From Thermodesulfovibrio yellowstonii DSM 11347 (GTDB lineage Bacteria; Nitrospirota; Thermodesulfovibrionia; Thermodesulfovibrionales; Thermodesulfovibrionaceae): a stretch of 64,000 nt of DNA. The notes under the pieces are model-generated. The model was not told where the DNA came from, searched no databases, and saw only the letters and a list, made by a program, of their open reading frames with translations. The translations under genes were made by a program, and so were the position numbers. Location of the stretch: positions 1,354,001 through 1,418,000 of the forward strand of contig NC_011296.1 in the NCBI RefSeq assembly GCF_000020985.1, given 5' to 3'. How positions within the stretch are numbered: position 1 is the first letter of the stretch; each line of letters begins with the position of its first letter. Shown piece after piece: positions 26,682-37,048 of the stretch.

Positions 26682-26969
26682 CTATTTCCCCTTAGCCTTT
26701 TTCTTTTCTTCGGAGCCTGCATGACCTTTAAAAGTTCTTGTAGGTGCAAATTCTCCGAGTTTATGTCCAATCATATTTTCAGTCACATATACAGGAATAA
26801 ACTTTCTTCCATTATGAACTGCAAACGTAAGTCCAATAAATTCTGGAATAATTGTTGACCTTCTTGACCAAGTCTTTATAGGCTTTTTATCTCCTGACTC
26901 CAGAGCTTTTTTTACTTTTTCCATAAGTTTAACATCCACAAACGGACCTTTTTTAAGCGATCTTGGCAC
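26682..26969 (-). CDS. rpsS: 30S ribosomal protein S19
   Basis: A 95-residue S19. It begins [18 protein letters not shown] and contains [20 protein letters not shown] and [19 protein letters not shown]. It sits in the head of the small subunit as a partner of S13. It is 12 bases from rplB and 3 bases from rplV. Confidence 0.98.
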   Translation of the reverse strand: MPRSLKKGPFVDVKLMEKVKKALESGDKKPIKTWSRRSTIIPEFIGLTFAVHNGRKFIPVYVTENMIGHKLGEFAPTRTFKGHAGSEEKKKAKGK

Positions 26970-26981
26970 CTTTAACCCCCT

Positions 26982-27800
26982 TTACTTCCGCCTCTTTATT
27001 ATAAACTTATCAGTTCTCTTATTTTTTCTTGTTTTCACTCCTTCAGGTTTACCCCATGGTGTACATGCAGCTCTTCCTCCTGAAGATTTACCTTCACCGC
27101 CTCCTAAAGGATGATCAATTGGATTCATTGCAACTCCTCTAACTGAAGGACGCCTGCCCATATGTCTTGTTCTTCCAGCTTTTCCTATTATTACATTCTC
27201 GTGTTCAAGATTGCTTACCTGTCCTATAGTGGCAAAACAATTCACATTTATCAATCTTACCTCTCCTGAGGGCAGTTTTACGTGAGCATATTTACCCTCT
27301 TTAGCCATTAGCTGAGCTGCTGTCCCAGCACTTCTTACAAGCTTACCTCCTCCATTTGGGAAAAGTTCTATATTGTGTATCATCGTTCCCAGAGGTATTT
27401 CCTTAAGAGGCAAAGCATTTCCAACCTTTATGTCTATACCAGAACCGCTCATTATTGTATCCCCCACCTTTAATCCATCTGGCGCAAGAATATATCTATA
27501 TTCTCCATCCATATACTTCAAAAGAGCTATTCTGGCTGATCTGTTGGGATCGTACTGTATGCTTTCTATTTTTGCTGGAATGCCATGTTTATTTCTTTTA
27601 AAGTCTATAATTCTGTAAAGCTTCCTATTCCCTCCGCCTTTTAACCAAGAGGTTATTCTACCCTGATTATTTCTACCTTTTCTCTTTTTGATACATGTAG
27701 TTAATGGCTTATAGGGCTCATCTTTTGTTATTTCACTAAAATCATGATACGTTACAAATCTTCTGCCTGCTGATGTTGGTTTACATCTTCTTATACCCAT
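26982..27800 (-). CDS. rplB: 50S ribosomal protein L2
   Basis: A 272-residue L2 of normal length. The conserved pieces are [20 protein letters not shown], a central SH3/OB-like RNA-binding region and the C-terminal [19 protein letters not shown] with the histidine that is important for peptidyl transfer. It abuts rplW without a gap in the S10 operon. Confidence 0.99.
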   Translation of the reverse strand: MGIRRCKPTSAGRRFVTYHDFSEITKDEPYKPLTTCIKKRKGRNNQGRITSWLKGGGNRKLYRIIDFKRNKHGIPAKIESIQYDPNRSARIALLKYMDGEYRYILAPDGLKVGDTIMSGSGIDIKVGNALPLKEIPLGTMIHNIELFPNGGGKLVRSAGTAAQLMAKEGKYAHVKLPSGEVRLINVNCFATIGQVSNLEHENVIIGKAGRTRHMGRRPSVRGVAMNPIDHPLGGGEGKSSGGRAACTPWGKPEGVKTRKNKRTDKFIIKRRK

Positions 27801-28091
27801 TTATACACCCTCTATCAAATCTAATTTCTCCCCTGCTTTCAGGGTAACTATTGCTTTTTTTGTTTTTTTTGTCTTCGTGAAATGAAGTCCAACTCTTTTT
27901 ATTTTCGGCTTCACATTAATAATGCTCACACTGTCAACCTTAACTTTAAATATCTCCTCAAAAGCTTTCTTAACCTGAACCTTGTTTACATCAGGATGAA
28001 CCTCTATAACAACCTTATTTTGACTTTCTTTGAGATTCAAAGCTTTTTCTGTAAAAACAGGTTTTTTTATTATGCTGTAAATATCCATCAA
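27801..28091 (-). CDS. rplW: 50S ribosomal protein L23
   Basis: A 96-residue L23. It begins with the IIKKPVFTEKALNL motif and has the KVQVKKAFEEIFKVKVDSV block. L23 forms the docking site for trigger factor and SRP at the exit tunnel. Its start overlaps the rplD stop by 4 bases. Confidence 0.98.
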   Translation of the reverse strand: MMDIYSIIKKPVFTEKALNLKESQNKVVIEVHPDVNKVQVKKAFEEIFKVKVDSVSIINVKPKIKRVGLHFTKTKKTKKAIVTLKAGEKLDLIEGV

Positions 28092-28720
28092 GAAACCCCC
28101 TTAATACTGAGCAACTTATCAAGTCCTGCAACTGTAAATACTACCTTATCAAACATTGCTACATGATAAGCATTCAGATCTTCTGCTCTTACAACACCTA
28201 TATATGGAATATTTCTTGCTGAAAGAAGCACTTTTTCATCCTTCTCTGGAAGAGCTATCAGGACAGAGCTTTCTTCAAGCTGTAAATTCTTTAAAATTTC
28301 TACCATATCCTTTGTTTTTATCCTATTGAGAGATAAATTATCAAGCAACAAAATCTCATTATCTCTATATTTCATTGTAAGCGCCTTAAATAATGCCGTA
28401 TCCTTCATCTGCTTAGGAAGTTGAATATAGTAATCTCTTGGCTTAGGTCCGAATACTATTCCGCCTTTTCTCCACAAAGGTGATCTAATGCTTCCATGTC
28501 TTGCTCTTCCTGTATGCTTCTGCCTCCATGGCTTTTTACCTCCGCCTGAAACTTCAGACCTTGTCTTTGTACAATGTGTCCCCTGCCTCTGATTTGCCAT
28601 ATAGGCAACCACTGCTGTATGAACCACAGATTCAGAAGCGGAATTATTGAAAACAATATCAGGAACTTCTTTTTTACCAACTATGTTGTTATTAATATCT
28701 CTTATCTCAATCTCTATCAT
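28088..28720 (-). CDS. rplD: 50S ribosomal protein L4
   Basis: A 210-residue L4. I place the start at ATG 28720, which overlaps the rplC stop as ATGA and gives the normal [11 protein letters not shown] beginning; the frame also opens 5 codons earlier. The extended loop that lines the exit tunnel ([32 protein letters not shown]) is intact. L4 often represses the S10 operon. Confidence 0.97.
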   Translation of the reverse strand: MIEIEIRDINNNIVGKKEVPDIVFNNSASESVVHTAVVAYMANQRQGTHCTKTRSEVSGGGKKPWRQKHTGRARHGSIRSPLWRKGGIVFGPKPRDYYIQLPKQMKDTALFKALTMKYRDNEILLLDNLSLNRIKTKDMVEILKNLQLEESSVLIALPEKDEKVLLSARNIPYIGVVRAEDLNAYHVAMFDKVVFTVAGLDKLLSIKGVS

Positions 28721-29334
28721 GCTTCTACCTTCCATATTTGTAGAATTCCATTTTCACCACCCGGAACAGCGCCTTTCACAAGAAGCAAATTCTGTTCCGG
28801 AATAACATCAACAATTGTTAAATTTTTCACTGTGACCCTTTCATTTCCCATATGACCAGCCATACCCTTACCCTTCCATACTCTTGACGGGAAAGAACTT
28901 GCACCAATAGAACCAGGTGCTCTGTTAAACATAGAGCCATGCGTGTCAGGACCACCTGCAAAATTATGCCTTTTCATGACACCTTGGTATCCCTTTCCTT
29001 TTGAAATACCAGCTATACTTACCACATCACCCTTTGTAAATATCTCTACAGTAACCTTATCACCCACATTAAATCCTGTCATTTTAAATTCCTTTAAAAC
29101 CCTACATGGAGGAATTCCTGCTTTTTTAAAAATTCCAAGCAAGGGTTTGGGTACATTTTTTTCTTTCTTGATCTCCTGAAAACCAAGCTGAACTGCTTCG
29201 TAACCATTCTTTTCCTTACTTCTTACCTGCACAATCCAGCACGGGCCTGCTTCTATTACTGTCACAGGAATAATTCTACCTTCTTCATCAAATATTTGAG
29301 TCATTCCTATTTTTTTACCTAAAATTGCCTTCAT
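28717..29334 (-). CDS. rplC: 50S ribosomal protein L3
   Basis: A 205-residue L3. It begins [20 protein letters not shown] and has the central loop with [20 protein letters not shown] and [20 protein letters not shown] sequence that approaches the peptidyl-transferase centre. The conserved Gln that PrmB methylates lies in this region. It overlaps both rpsJ and rplD by 4 bases. Confidence 0.98.
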   Translation of the reverse strand: MKAILGKKIGMTQIFDEEGRIIPVTVIEAGPCWIVQVRSKEKNGYEAVQLGFQEIKKEKNVPKPLLGIFKKAGIPPCRVLKEFKMTGFNVGDKVTVEIFTKGDVVSIAGISKGKGYQGVMKRHNFAGGPDTHGSMFNRAPGSIGASSFPSRVWKGKGMAGHMGNERVTVKNLTIVDVIPEQNLLLVKGAVPGGENGILQIWKVEA

Positions 29335-29636
29335 AGCTTTATCTCCACATCTACCCCTGCAGAAAGCTCCAACTTCATAAGAGCCTCCACTGTTTCGGGG
29401 GTGGGATCATGTATATCTATCAATCTTTTATGCACTCTTATTTCAAATTGTTCTCTTGATTTTTTATCCTGATTTGTTGACCTTAAAACAGTATACTTAC
29501 TTATTTTTGTTGGCAAAGGCACAGGACCTGAAATCCTCGCACCTGTTTTTTTGACAGTATCCACTATCTCCTTAACAGACTGATCCAGAACCCTGTTGTC
29601 ATAAGCTCTTAATTTTATTCTAATCTTTTGGTCCAT
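29331..29636 (-). CDS. rpsJ: 30S ribosomal protein S10
   Basis: A 101-residue S10 (NusE). I choose ATG 29636, which follows the tuf stop by one base, has GGAG in the end of tuf, and gives the usual start [18 protein letters not shown]. The longer frame from 29669 lies inside tuf. S10 acts in the small-subunit head and in NusG/NusB antitermination. It heads the S10 block. Confidence 0.98.
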   Translation of the reverse strand: MDQKIRIKLRAYDNRVLDQSVKEIVDTVKKTGARISGPVPLPTKISKYTVLRSTNQDKKSREQFEIRVHKRLIDIHDPTPETVEALMKLELSAGVDVEIKL

Positions 29637-29637
29637 T

Positions 29638-30837
29638 TTACTCCAGCACCTCTGTAACAACACCTGCACCTACTGTTCTTCCACCTTCTCTTATCGCAAA
29701 TCTTAATCCCTCTTCCATCGCTATCGGTGCTATCAACTCTACACTTAAATTCACATTATCACCTGGCATTACCATCTCTACTCCATCTGGTAACTTTATC
29801 ACTCCTGTCACATCCGTTGTCCTAAAATAAAACTGAGGCCTGTATCCATTGAAAAAGGGTGTATGCCTTCCTCCCTCTTCCTTTGTCAATACGTATACTT
29901 CTGCCTTAAACTTCGTATGCGGGGTTATGCTCCCAGGCTTCGCTAATACCATCCCCCTCTCTACTTCATCTTTGCCTATTCCCCTTAGTAACACTCCTAT
30001 GTTGTCTCCTGCCCTTCCTTCATCCAGTATCTTACGAAACATCTCTACTCCTGTCGCTACTGTCTTACGGGTCTCCCTTAATCCCACTATCTCTACTTCA
30101 TCTCCTACTTTGATTATTCCTCTCTCTACTCTCCCTGTTACTACTGTTCCTCTACCTGATATTGTGAATACATCTTCTATAGGCATTAAAAAGGGCTTGT
30201 CTATTGGCCTCTCAGGCTCTGGTATGTAGCTGTCTAATGCATCCAATAGCTCCTGTATCGGCTTATACTCTTCTGCATTGGGGTCTTTGCTGCTACTTTC
30301 TAATGCCTTCAATGCTGACCCCTTTATGATTGGTATCTCATCACCTGGAAATCCATACTTGCTCAATAATTCTCTCACTTCAAGTTCTACTAAGTCCAAT
30401 AACTCTGGATCATCTACCATGTCTGTCTTGTTCATAAATACTACTATGTATGGTACTCCTACCTGCCTCGCAAGCAGTATGTGCTCTCTTGTCTGTGGCA
30501 TAGGTCCATCATTCGCTGCTACTACTAATATTGAACCATCCATCTGTGCTGCTCCTGTTATCATGTTCTTTATATAGTCTGCATGACCAGGACAGTCTAC
30601 ATGCGCATAATGCCTCTTGTCTGTCTCATACTCTACATGCGCTGTGTTTATCGTTATCCCCCTCGCCTTCTCCTCAGGTGCATTGTCTATCTGATCATAA
30701 CTCCTATACTGCGCCATACCCTTCAATTCCAAATACTTCGTTATCGCTGCTGTAAGTGTGGTCTTACCATGATCAATATGCCCTATCGTCCCTACATTTA
30801 CATGCGGCTTCTTCCTCTCAAATTTTGCCTTTCCCAT
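29638..30837 (-). CDS. tuf: Elongation factor Tu
   Basis: A 399-residue EF-Tu. G1 is [10 protein letters not shown] (His-Asp-His-Gly as usual), the switch I region has [13 protein letters not shown]3 is [12 protein letters not shown] and G4 is NKTDMVD. Domains II and III are complete ([40 protein letters not shown]). It brings aminoacyl-tRNA to the ribosome. It sits in the str block between fusA and rpsJ; any second tuf copy would be outside the window. Confidence 0.99.
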   Translation of the reverse strand: MGKAKFERKKPHVNVGTIGHIDHGKTTLTAAITKYLELKGMAQYRSYDQIDNAPEEKARGITINTAHVEYETDKRHYAHVDCPGHADYIKNMITGAAQMDGSILVVAANDGPMPQTREHILLARQVGVPYIVVFMNKTDMVDDPELLDLVELEVRELLSKYGFPGDEIPIIKGSALKALESSSKDPNAEEYKPIQELLDALDSYIPEPERPIDKPFLMPIEDVFTISGRGTVVTGRVERGIIKVGDEVEIVGLRETRKTVATGVEMFRKILDEGRAGDNIGVLLRGIGKDEVERGMVLAKPGSITPHTKFKAEVYVLTKEEGGRHTPFFNGYRPQFYFRTTDVTGVIKLPDGVEMVMPGDNVNLSVELIAPIAMEEGLRFAIREGGRTVGAGVVTEVLE

Positions 30838-30868
30838 TATCTTCCTCCTTAAAATTCTCCTTAAACTT

Positions 30869-32953
30869 TTATTTATTATTTCCTTTTATCTTAGCAATTA
30901 TCTGCTCTGTAAGATTCTTGGGGACCTCGTCATAATGTGAAAACTGCATTGTGTATGTACCTCTACCCTGCGTTTTTGATCTTAAATCAGTCGCATATCC
31001 GAACATTTCTGCTAATGGAACCATTGCCCTAATAACTTGGGCTTTTCCTCTTTTTTCCATAGATTGAATCTTTCCACGCCTTGAATTTATGTCTCCTATT
31101 ACCTCACCCATATAATCTTCAGGAACAACAACTTCCACATCCATAATTGGTTCCAGCAAAACAATTTCACCTTTTTTACAAGCATCTTTAAATGCCATTG
31201 AAGCAGCAATTTTGAATGCAAGCTCTGAAGAATCAACCTCATGATATGAACCATCAAAAAGTGTTACTCTAACATCAACCACTGGATATCCAGCAAGAAC
31301 TCCTCCTTCCATTGCTTCAACAATTCCTTTTTCAACAGCTGGAATAAACTCCCTTGGAATGGTTCCGCCAACAATTTTATTTACAAATTCAAAACCCTTG
31401 CCTCTCTCTAATGGCTCTATCTCAATCCAGACATGTCCATACTGACCACGTCCACCTGTCTGCCTGATAAACTTACCCTCTGCTTTGGCAGGCAGTTTAA
31501 TTGTTTCTTTATAAGCAACCTGTGGTTTGCCGACATTTGCTCCAACTTTAAACTCTCTTGTAAGCCTATCAACAATTATCTCAAGATGCAGTTCTCCCAT
31601 TCCTGAAATAATTGTCTGTCCAGTCTCTTCATTAAAACTCACCCTAAAAGAAGGGTCTTCCTGAGAAATCTTTTGCAATGAAAGAGATAATTTTTCCTGA
31701 TCAGCTTTTGTTTTAGGTTCTATAGCAACAGAGATAACAGGCTCAGGAAATTCTATAGCCTCAAGAACAACAGGATTACTCTCATCGCAAAGAGTATCTC
31801 CAGTTAAAGTATTTTTCAAACCTACAATCGCAGCAATATCTCCTGCGCAAATTTCTTTTATTTCTTCTCTACGGTTTGAATGCATTCTAAAAATTCTTGC
31901 GACTCTTTCTTTTATATTTCTTGTAGAATTATATATATAACTACCAGATGTTAAAACACCAGAGTAGACTCTTACATAGGTAAGACTACCCATGTATGGA
32001 TCTGCCATAATTTTAAATGCTAAAGCTGTCAATGGCTCATCTACTGAAGGCTTCCTTTCCACTTCAGTCCCATCTAAAGGATTCACTCCTCTTACAGGAG
32101 GAACATCAAGAGGAGAAGGTAAATAATAAACAATAGCATCAAGAAGCATCTGAACCCCTTTGTTTTTAAATGCAGAACCACAGAGAATAGGAGTAATTTT
32201 CATTTCCACTGTACCTTTTCTTATTGCAGCCCTTATTTCATCAGATGAAATAGGTTCGCCAGAAAGATATTTTTCCATAATCCTGTCATCTATATCACAA
32301 AGCGTCTCTATCATTTTGTCTCTGTATTTTTTTGCCTCTTCAATATATTCAGAAGGAATTTCATCTTCTACAAATTTAGCTCCAAGAGTTTCATCATCAA
32401 AATAATAAGCTTTCATTTCAACTAAATCTATAGGACCTCTGAATGTATCTTCTTTACCTATCGGAATCTGAACAGCAACAGGATTTGCACCGAGTTTTTC
32501 TATCATGCTTTCTACAGACATGAAAAAATCTGCTCCTATTTTATCCATCTTGTTCATAAAGGCTATTCTTGGCACTTTATATTTGTCTGCCTGTCTCCAT
32601 ACAGTTTCACTCTGAGGCTCAACTCCTGCTGAGGCATCAAATACAGCAATAGCACCATCAAGAACCCTTAAAGATCTCTCAACTTCAATTGTAAAGTCAA
32701 CATGTCCTGGAGTATCTATTATATTAATTTTATGTTCCTTCCACATACAGCTTGTAGATGCCGCAGTTATTGTTATACCACGTTCCTGTTCCTGAGGCAT
32801 CCAGTCCATTACCGCTGTGCCTTCATGGACCTCTCCTATTTTATATGTAACGCCGGTATAATACAGAATTCGCTCAGTAGTTGTTGTTTTACCGGCATCA
32901 ATATGCGCCATAATACCAATATTTCTCGTTTTTTCAAGTGGGAATCTTTCCAT
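30869..32953 (-). CDS. fusA: Elongation factor G
   Basis: A 694-residue EF-G. I take ATG 32953 ([20 protein letters not shown]) because GAGGAG lies just before it; the frame opens 11 codons earlier inside the rpsG spacer. The GTPase motifs are [24 protein letters not shown] and [10 protein letters not shown]. Domains II to V are present, with domain IV ([15 protein letters not shown]) that enters the decoding site. It drives translocation. It follows rpsG. Confidence 0.99.
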   Translation of the reverse strand: MERFPLEKTRNIGIMAHIDAGKTTTTERILYYTGVTYKIGEVHEGTAVMDWMPQEQERGITITAASTSCMWKEHKINIIDTPGHVDFTIEVERSLRVLDGAIAVFDASAGVEPQSETVWRQADKYKVPRIAFMNKMDKIGADFFMSVESMIEKLGANPVAVQIPIGKEDTFRGPIDLVEMKAYYFDDETLGAKFVEDEIPSEYIEEAKKYRDKMIETLCDIDDRIMEKYLSGEPISSDEIRAAIRKGTVEMKITPILCGSAFKNKGVQMLLDAIVYYLPSPLDVPPVRGVNPLDGTEVERKPSVDEPLTALAFKIMADPYMGSLTYVRVYSGVLTSGSYIYNSTRNIKERVARIFRMHSNRREEIKEICAGDIAAIVGLKNTLTGDTLCDESNPVVLEAIEFPEPVISVAIEPKTKADQEKLSLSLQKISQEDPSFRVSFNEETGQTIISGMGELHLEIIVDRLTREFKVGANVGKPQVAYKETIKLPAKAEGKFIRQTGGRGQYGHVWIEIEPLERGKGFEFVNKIVGGTIPREFIPAVEKGIVEAMEGGVLAGYPVVDVRVTLFDGSYHEVDSSELAFKIAASMAFKDACKKGEIVLLEPIMDVEVVVPEDYMGEVIGDINSRRGKIQSMEKRGKAQVIRAMVPLAEMFGYATDLRSKTQGRGTYTMQFSHYDEVPKNLTEQIIAKIKGNNK

Positions 32954-32966
32954 ATACTCCTCTAAA

Positions 32967-33437
32967 TTACCACCTATAATGAGCAAATGCCCTATTGGCT
33001 TCTGCCATCTTGTGGGTTTCTTCTCTCTTTTTTATTGAAGAACCTACATTATTGTAGGCATCTAATATTTCGCCAGCAAGCCTTTCTTTCATAGTTTTTT
33101 CTTTTCGCTGTCTGGCATATGTTGTAAGCCATCTCAAAGCAAGACTTAATCTTCTATTAGGTCTTACCTCCATTGGAACCTGATATGTAGCACCTCCGAC
33201 TCTGCGAGGCCTTACTTCAAGAACAGGCTTAATATTTTCAATTGCCTGCTTAAAGACCTTTAAAGGGTCCTGACCTGTTTTTTCTTTAATTATCTCAAAT
33301 GCACCATAACATATTTTCTCACTAATGGATTTCTTTCCATCTTCCATAATTACATTTATTAATTTTGATACAAGTTTACTCTGATATTTTGGATCAGGCA
33401 AAACTTCTCTTTTTGGTACATAACCTCTTCTTGGCAT
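32967..33437 (-). CDS. rpsG: 30S ribosomal protein S7
   Basis: A 156-residue S7 of standard length. It begins [19 protein letters not shown] and has the beta-hairpin and helices with [19 protein letters not shown] and the C-terminal [16 protein letters not shown]7 starts assembly of the head and contacts E-site tRNA. It lies between rpsL and fusA. Confidence 0.99.
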   Translation of the reverse strand: MPRRGYVPKREVLPDPKYQSKLVSKLINVIMEDGKKSISEKICYGAFEIIKEKTGQDPLKVFKQAIENIKPVLEVRPRRVGGATYQVPMEVRPNRRLSLALRWLTTYARQRKEKTMKERLAGEILDAYNNVGSSIKKREETHKMAEANRAFAHYRW

Positions 33438-33450
33438 CTTATACTCCTAC

Positions 33451-33822
33451 TTATTTTGGTCTTTTAGTGCCGTATTTTGAACGACTCTGTCTTCTATTAT
33501 TAACGCCTGCACAATCTAAGGTTCCCCTTACAATATGATATCTAACACCTGGTAAATCCTTCACTCTTCCACCTCTTACAAGAACTATTGAATGCTCCTG
33601 TAAATTATGTCCTTCTCCAGGTATGTAAGCTATTACCTCAACTCCATTTGTAAGCCTAACTTTTGCAACCTTTCTTAAAGCTGAATTAGGCTTTTTAGGA
33701 GTTGTAGTGTATACTCTTACGCACACCCCTCTTTTTTGAGGACATGACTGCAAAGCAGGTGATTTTGTTTTCTTTTCAACCTTTTCCCTGCCTTTTTTTA
33801 CTAATTGCGAAATTGTCGGCAC
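33451..33822 (-). CDS. rpsL: 30S ribosomal protein S12, GTG start
   Basis: A 123-residue S12 starting at GTG 33822, with GAGGTG five bases before it. It has the decoding-centre loops [19 protein letters not shown] (with the Lys where streptomycin resistance arises) and [19 protein letters not shown]. It is the first gene of the long ribosomal run, behind the promoter at 33892-33920. rpoB/rpoC are not upstream. Confidence 0.99.
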   Translation of the reverse strand: MPTISQLVKKGREKVEKKTKSPALQSCPQKRGVCVRVYTTTPKKPNSALRKVAKVRLTNGVEVIAYIPGEGHNLQEHSIVLVRGGRVKDLPGVRYHIVRGTLDCAGVNNRRQSRSKYGTKRPK

Positions 33823-33891
33823 CTTTTCACCTCATATAATATACTTAAATTTACTTTAACAAAGTTTTAACATTTGCAGACAAGACTTTTT

Positions 33892-33920
33892 AGTTTATCA
33901 AAAAATAAAAACTCTGTCAA
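33892..33920 (-). promoter_or_regulatory. Promoter of the str-S10-spc-alpha run
   Basis: On the minus strand TTGACA (33920-33915) and TAAACT (33897-33892) are separated by 17 bases, giving a start near 33885 and a leader of about 60 bases before rpsL. The -35 is perfect. The rest of the 33823-34045 spacer is AT-rich; I see no other structure there. Confidence 0.75.
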
Positions 33921-34045
33921 GTAAATAAATAGCCTAAAAATTGAAATATGTAAAAAATAATTTAACTAATTTTCCTTTAAAAAAGCAACTGGAAAATATC
34001 TAATAAAAAATGAGCTGACACTTAAAAGTTTTTGAACAGTCTTAT

Positions 34046-34729
34046 TTAATTGTTTGGAGGAAGATTAATTATTTTTGAATGCTCTGTATTATTTAATAAT
34101 TCTATCATTGCAGATAAAGATTTAAAATGCAATGATTCAAATAATTCTACATTTTTCAACTCTCCAGTATTAAAGGCTGAAAGAAATATTAAAGATTTGT
34201 AAATTTTTGTGCTTGTTTTTAAAGACAAAAATGATTGTGCAACAGCTTGTTCAAAAAATTTTTCGCTTATCTTTTTAACTTTTTTATTGATGGACATAAT
34301 TTGAATCCAGTAATATCTATCAATAACTCTGTCTGCTTTGAGCTCAAACAATGCATGTTGAAGAGTTGTCAAATTTTTAATATCATTATGAAGCACAGCA
34401 TCAGCAGCTAAATGCGTTAAATATCCGTAGGCAAAGGATTTTTCCTCTGGTGTTTTTGCTTCATTAAGAAGACAAAGCCCTGTTTTCCATGAATGAGGAT
34501 TTTTATCCTCTGGTAAATATTTTTTGCCAAATACAGTATCTGGAATAATATTACCGTACATAAAATATTCTTTATAAAGTTTGATTATTGTTAATACTCC
34601 TGCAGGAACTAATCCTGAAAAAGAAAATATTTGCCCTGAAAGATACGCATGAGTCAGTGGTCCCCATGCATAGGAATTTTCTGGAAATATAAAAATTATA
34701 AAAAACAACAAAAACCAGACCATCCTCAC
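34046..34729 (-). CDS. Zinc-dependent phospholipase C family protein, exported
   Basis: A 227-residue protein with a signal peptide (VWFLLFFIIFIFPENSYAWG, cleavage likely after SYA so that Trp becomes residue 1). The mature N-terminal Trp, then THAYL, GNIIPDT, NPHSW and AYGYLTHLAADAVLHN match the histidine/aspartate zinc sites of the PLC/P1-nuclease-like helical fold. The family includes secreted lipases and many uncharacterised bacterial proteins, so lipid hydrolysis is likely only by family. It is the last gene of the prs-rplY-pth run and overlaps pth by 4 bases. Confidence 0.85.
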   Translation of the reverse strand: MRMVWFLLFFIIFIFPENSYAWGPLTHAYLSGQIFSFSGLVPAGVLTIIKLYKEYFMYGNIIPDTVFGKKYLPEDKNPHSWKTGLCLLNEAKTPEEKSFAYGYLTHLAADAVLHNDIKNLTTLQHALFELKADRVIDRYYWIQIMSINKKVKKISEKFFEQAVAQSFLSLKTSTKIYKSLIFLSAFNTGELKNVELFESLHFKSLSAMIELLNNTEHSKIINLPPNN

Positions 34730-35289
34730 AACCTGTTATAAATATTCATGGCTTTATTCACACCTTCATTAATTATAACAACAATTGACTCTACTGCCTC
34801 AGAAATTTTTTCTTGAATTTTAGCTCTTTGTTCTGATGTAAATGGACTCAAAACATATTCTGAAACATCTTGATAAGGGTTTTTGCCAATTCCTATCTTT
34901 ATTCTTATAAAATCTTTAGTTCCGAGACTATCAATGATTGACTGAACTCCTTTATGCCCTCCTGAAGAACCATTTTTCTTTATTTTTATCTTCCCTAAAG
35001 GCATGTCCACATCATCATGAATTACAATTAAAGATTCAGGCAAATTCTTCAGAATCTTTTCATTTACAACCTTTTTTACAGCAGTTCCACTTAAATTCAT
35101 ATATGTAGTCGGTTTTATAATAGTAATATCCTTATTTTCTAATCTCCACTCTGTGATATAGTAATCATTTTTTTCTTTAAATACCAATCCATATTTTCTT
35201 GCTAACTCATCAACAACCATGAAACCCACATTATGTCTTGTTTTTGCGTATTTTCTACCGGGATTGCCAAGTCCAACAATTACAATCAT
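34726..35289 (-). CDS. pth: Peptidyl-tRNA hydrolase
   Basis: A 187-residue enzyme that frees tRNA from stalled peptidyl-tRNA. Catalytic and binding residues are seen in GLGNPGRKYAKTRHNVGFMV (Asn and catalytic His), KPTTYMNLSG, IHDDVDMPLGKIKIKKNGSS and GGHKGVQSI. The start at 35289 is the canonical MIVIVGLGNPG. It lies 8 bases after rplY, a common pairing. Confidence 0.98.
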   Translation of the reverse strand: MIVIVGLGNPGRKYAKTRHNVGFMVVDELARKYGLVFKEKNDYYITEWRLENKDITIIKPTTYMNLSGTAVKKVVNEKILKNLPESLIVIHDDVDMPLGKIKIKKNGSSGGHKGVQSIIDSLGTKDFIRIKIGIGKNPYQDVSEYVLSPFTSEQRAKIQEKISEAVESIVVIINEGVNKAMNIYNRL

Positions 35290-35297
35290 TCAGTTGT

Positions 35298-35942
35298 TTA
35301 TTTTTCTTCCTCTTCTTCAGCTTTTTTACCTTTCTTTATAACTTCGGGTTCAACAGTTTCTTCTATAGAAGGAGCAACTTCTGCCTCCTCTTCTTCCACA
35401 GTCACTGTGGCAATAACCTCTTCAGGATTGGATATAACTTTTATTCCTTCTTCAAATTTAATGTCACTTACATGAACCGCATCTCCAACCTCTAAGTGAG
35501 AAACATCAACTTCAATATGACCAGGTATTTTCTCGGGAATTGCCTCAATTTCAATCTCTGAAATTCCGTGCTGAAGAACTCCTTTATCCTGTTTAACTCC
35601 TATAGGTTCACCAATAAGAACAACAGGAATGGTAACTCTAATTTTTTCAGTTGCGCTTACTTCCATAAAATCAACATGCAAAAGTTTTCCAGTTACTGGA
35701 TCAACTTGATAATCCTGAAGTATTGCCTGTTTTTCTTGCCCATCCAGTTTAAGAGTGACAAATAATTTTTCCCTCGTAGCAATATTCATAAATGTGTAAA
35801 GTTCCTTTGTAGGTATCTGAACAGGAGTTGATTGTCCATTTTTATAAATCACGCAGGGTATAATTCCTTTACTTCTTAACTGTCTTGCAATACCTTTTCC
35901 TGTTCTTTCTCTTTTTTCTACATTTAGAATAAATTTTTCCAT
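35298..35942 (-). CDS. rplY: 50S ribosomal protein L25/CTC
   Basis: A 214-residue L25 of the long CTC/TL5 type. The N-terminal 5S rRNA-binding domain has RTGKGIARQLRSKGIIPCVIY. The second beta domain follows (VEIEAIPEKIPGHIEVDVSH and HVSDIKFEEG), and the tail is acidic and Lys-rich (EEEAEVAPSIEE, KKGKKAEEEEEK). CTC forms are tied to general stress in some bacteria. It lies between prs and pth. Confidence 0.97.
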   Translation of the reverse strand: MEKFILNVEKRERTGKGIARQLRSKGIIPCVIYKNGQSTPVQIPTKELYTFMNIATREKLFVTLKLDGQEKQAILQDYQVDPVTGKLLHVDFMEVSATEKIRVTIPVVLIGEPIGVKQDKGVLQHGISEIEIEAIPEKIPGHIEVDVSHLEVGDAVHVSDIKFEEGIKVISNPEEVIATVTVEEEEAEVAPSIEETVEPEVIKKGKKAEEEEEK

Positions 35943-35956
35943 CCTACCTCTCCTCC

Positions 35957-36907
35957 TTATACAAATAATGAACTTATTGAAGTTTCTTCATGTATTCTTT
36001 TTATTGCTTCACCTAAAAGATGAGCAACAGTAAGAACTTTTATTTTTGGACATTTATCTTTTTTATCATAAACAGGAATTGTATCAGTAACTATAACTTC
36101 TTCAAGCACAGAATTATTAAGCCTTTCAATTGCTGGACCCGAAAGCACTGCATGAGTACATGCAGCAAATACTCTTTGCGCACCTTTTTCTTTCAAGGCA
36201 TTTGCAGCCTGGACCAATGTTCCACCTGTATCAATCATGTCATCAATTATTAGAGCATCTCTATCTTTAACTTCTCCAATAACATGCATCACCTTTGAAA
36301 CATTTGGAGCATCTCGTCTTTTATCTATTATTGCAAGAGGTGCGTTAATTTTTTTAGCAAAAGCTCTTGCTCTTTCTGTTCCACCTGCATCAGGCGAAAC
36401 AACAGTAATGTTGTTTAAAAGATTGTTTTTCTTTAAATAATCTAAAATTACTGGAATCGCAAAAAGATGGTCAACAGGAATATCAAAAAATCCCTGAATC
36501 TGACCTGCGTGTAAATCAATAGATAAAACTCTGTTTGCTCCAGCAACTGTGATTAAGTTTGCAATCAACTTTGCTGATATAGGAACTCTAGGCTGAACTT
36601 TTCTATCCTGTCTTGCATATCCATAATAGGGAATAACAGCGGTAATTCTTCCAGCAGATGCTCTCTTTAATGCATCAATAATTAAAAGTAACTCCATAAT
36701 ATTGTGATTGACAGGAGTACAAGTAGGCTGTATAACAAATGCATCAGAGCCTCTAATATTCTCTTTGATCTGGACCATTATTTCACCATCGCTGAAAGTG
36801 CTAACCATGGTTTCAGTTAAAGGAATTTGCAAGTAATCACTAACCTTTTTTGCAAGCTCAGGATTTGCATTTCCTGTTATCAACTTGATACCATCAGGCA
36901 TTCTCAA
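35957..36907 (-). CDS. prs: Ribose-phosphate pyrophosphokinase
   Basis: A 316-residue class I PRPP synthetase that makes PRPP from ribose-5-phosphate and ATP for nucleotides, His and Trp. The ATP/Mg site is seen in KENIRGSDAFVIQPT and YYGYARQDRKVQPRVPI, the catalytic flexible loop in VVSPDAGGTERARAFAKK, and the PRPP-binding loop in ALIIDDMIDTGGTL. It heads the run prs-rplY-pth-PLC and lies just downstream of the tRNA-Gln terminator. Confidence 0.98.
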   Translation of the reverse strand: MRMPDGIKLITGNANPELAKKVSDYLQIPLTETMVSTFSDGEIMVQIKENIRGSDAFVIQPTCTPVNHNIMELLLIIDALKRASAGRITAVIPYYGYARQDRKVQPRVPISAKLIANLITVAGANRVLSIDLHAGQIQGFFDIPVDHLFAIPVILDYLKKNNLLNNITVVSPDAGGTERARAFAKKINAPLAIIDKRRDAPNVSKVMHVIGEVKDRDALIIDDMIDTGGTLVQAANALKEKGAQRVFAACTHAVLSGPAIERLNNSVLEEVIVTDTIPVYDKKDKCPKIKVLTVAHLLGEAIKRIHEETSISSLFV

Positions 36908-36913
36908 CTCCTT

Positions 36914-36942
36914 AAAAATAAAATTACCCTCTTTCTGAGGGT
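36914..36942 (-). terminator. Terminator-like hairpin after tRNA-Gln
   Basis: On the minus strand ACCCTC-agaaa-GAGGGT is followed by AATTTTATTTTT. It would end the TPR-ispE-tRNA-Gln transcript, although prs starts only a few bases later, so some read-through may feed prs. Confidence 0.6.
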
Positions 36943-36949
36943 TTATCTA

Positions 36950-37021
36950 CTGGGGAGGCAGGATTCGAACCTGCGGATGGCGGATCCAAAATCCGCTGCC
37001 TTGCCACTTGGCGACTCCCCA
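36950..37021 (-). tRNA. tRNA-Gln (anticodon TTG)
   Basis: A 72-base cloverleaf: acceptor TGGGGAG/CTCCCCA with discriminator G, anticodon stem GCGGA/TCCGC with loop TTTTGGA giving TTG, T arm GCAGGTTCGAATCCTGC. CCA is not encoded. It follows ispE on the same strand by 27 bases and lies ahead of a hairpin terminator. Confidence 0.95.
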
Positions 37022-37048
37022 AATTAAAATATTTCAATATTATTCATC

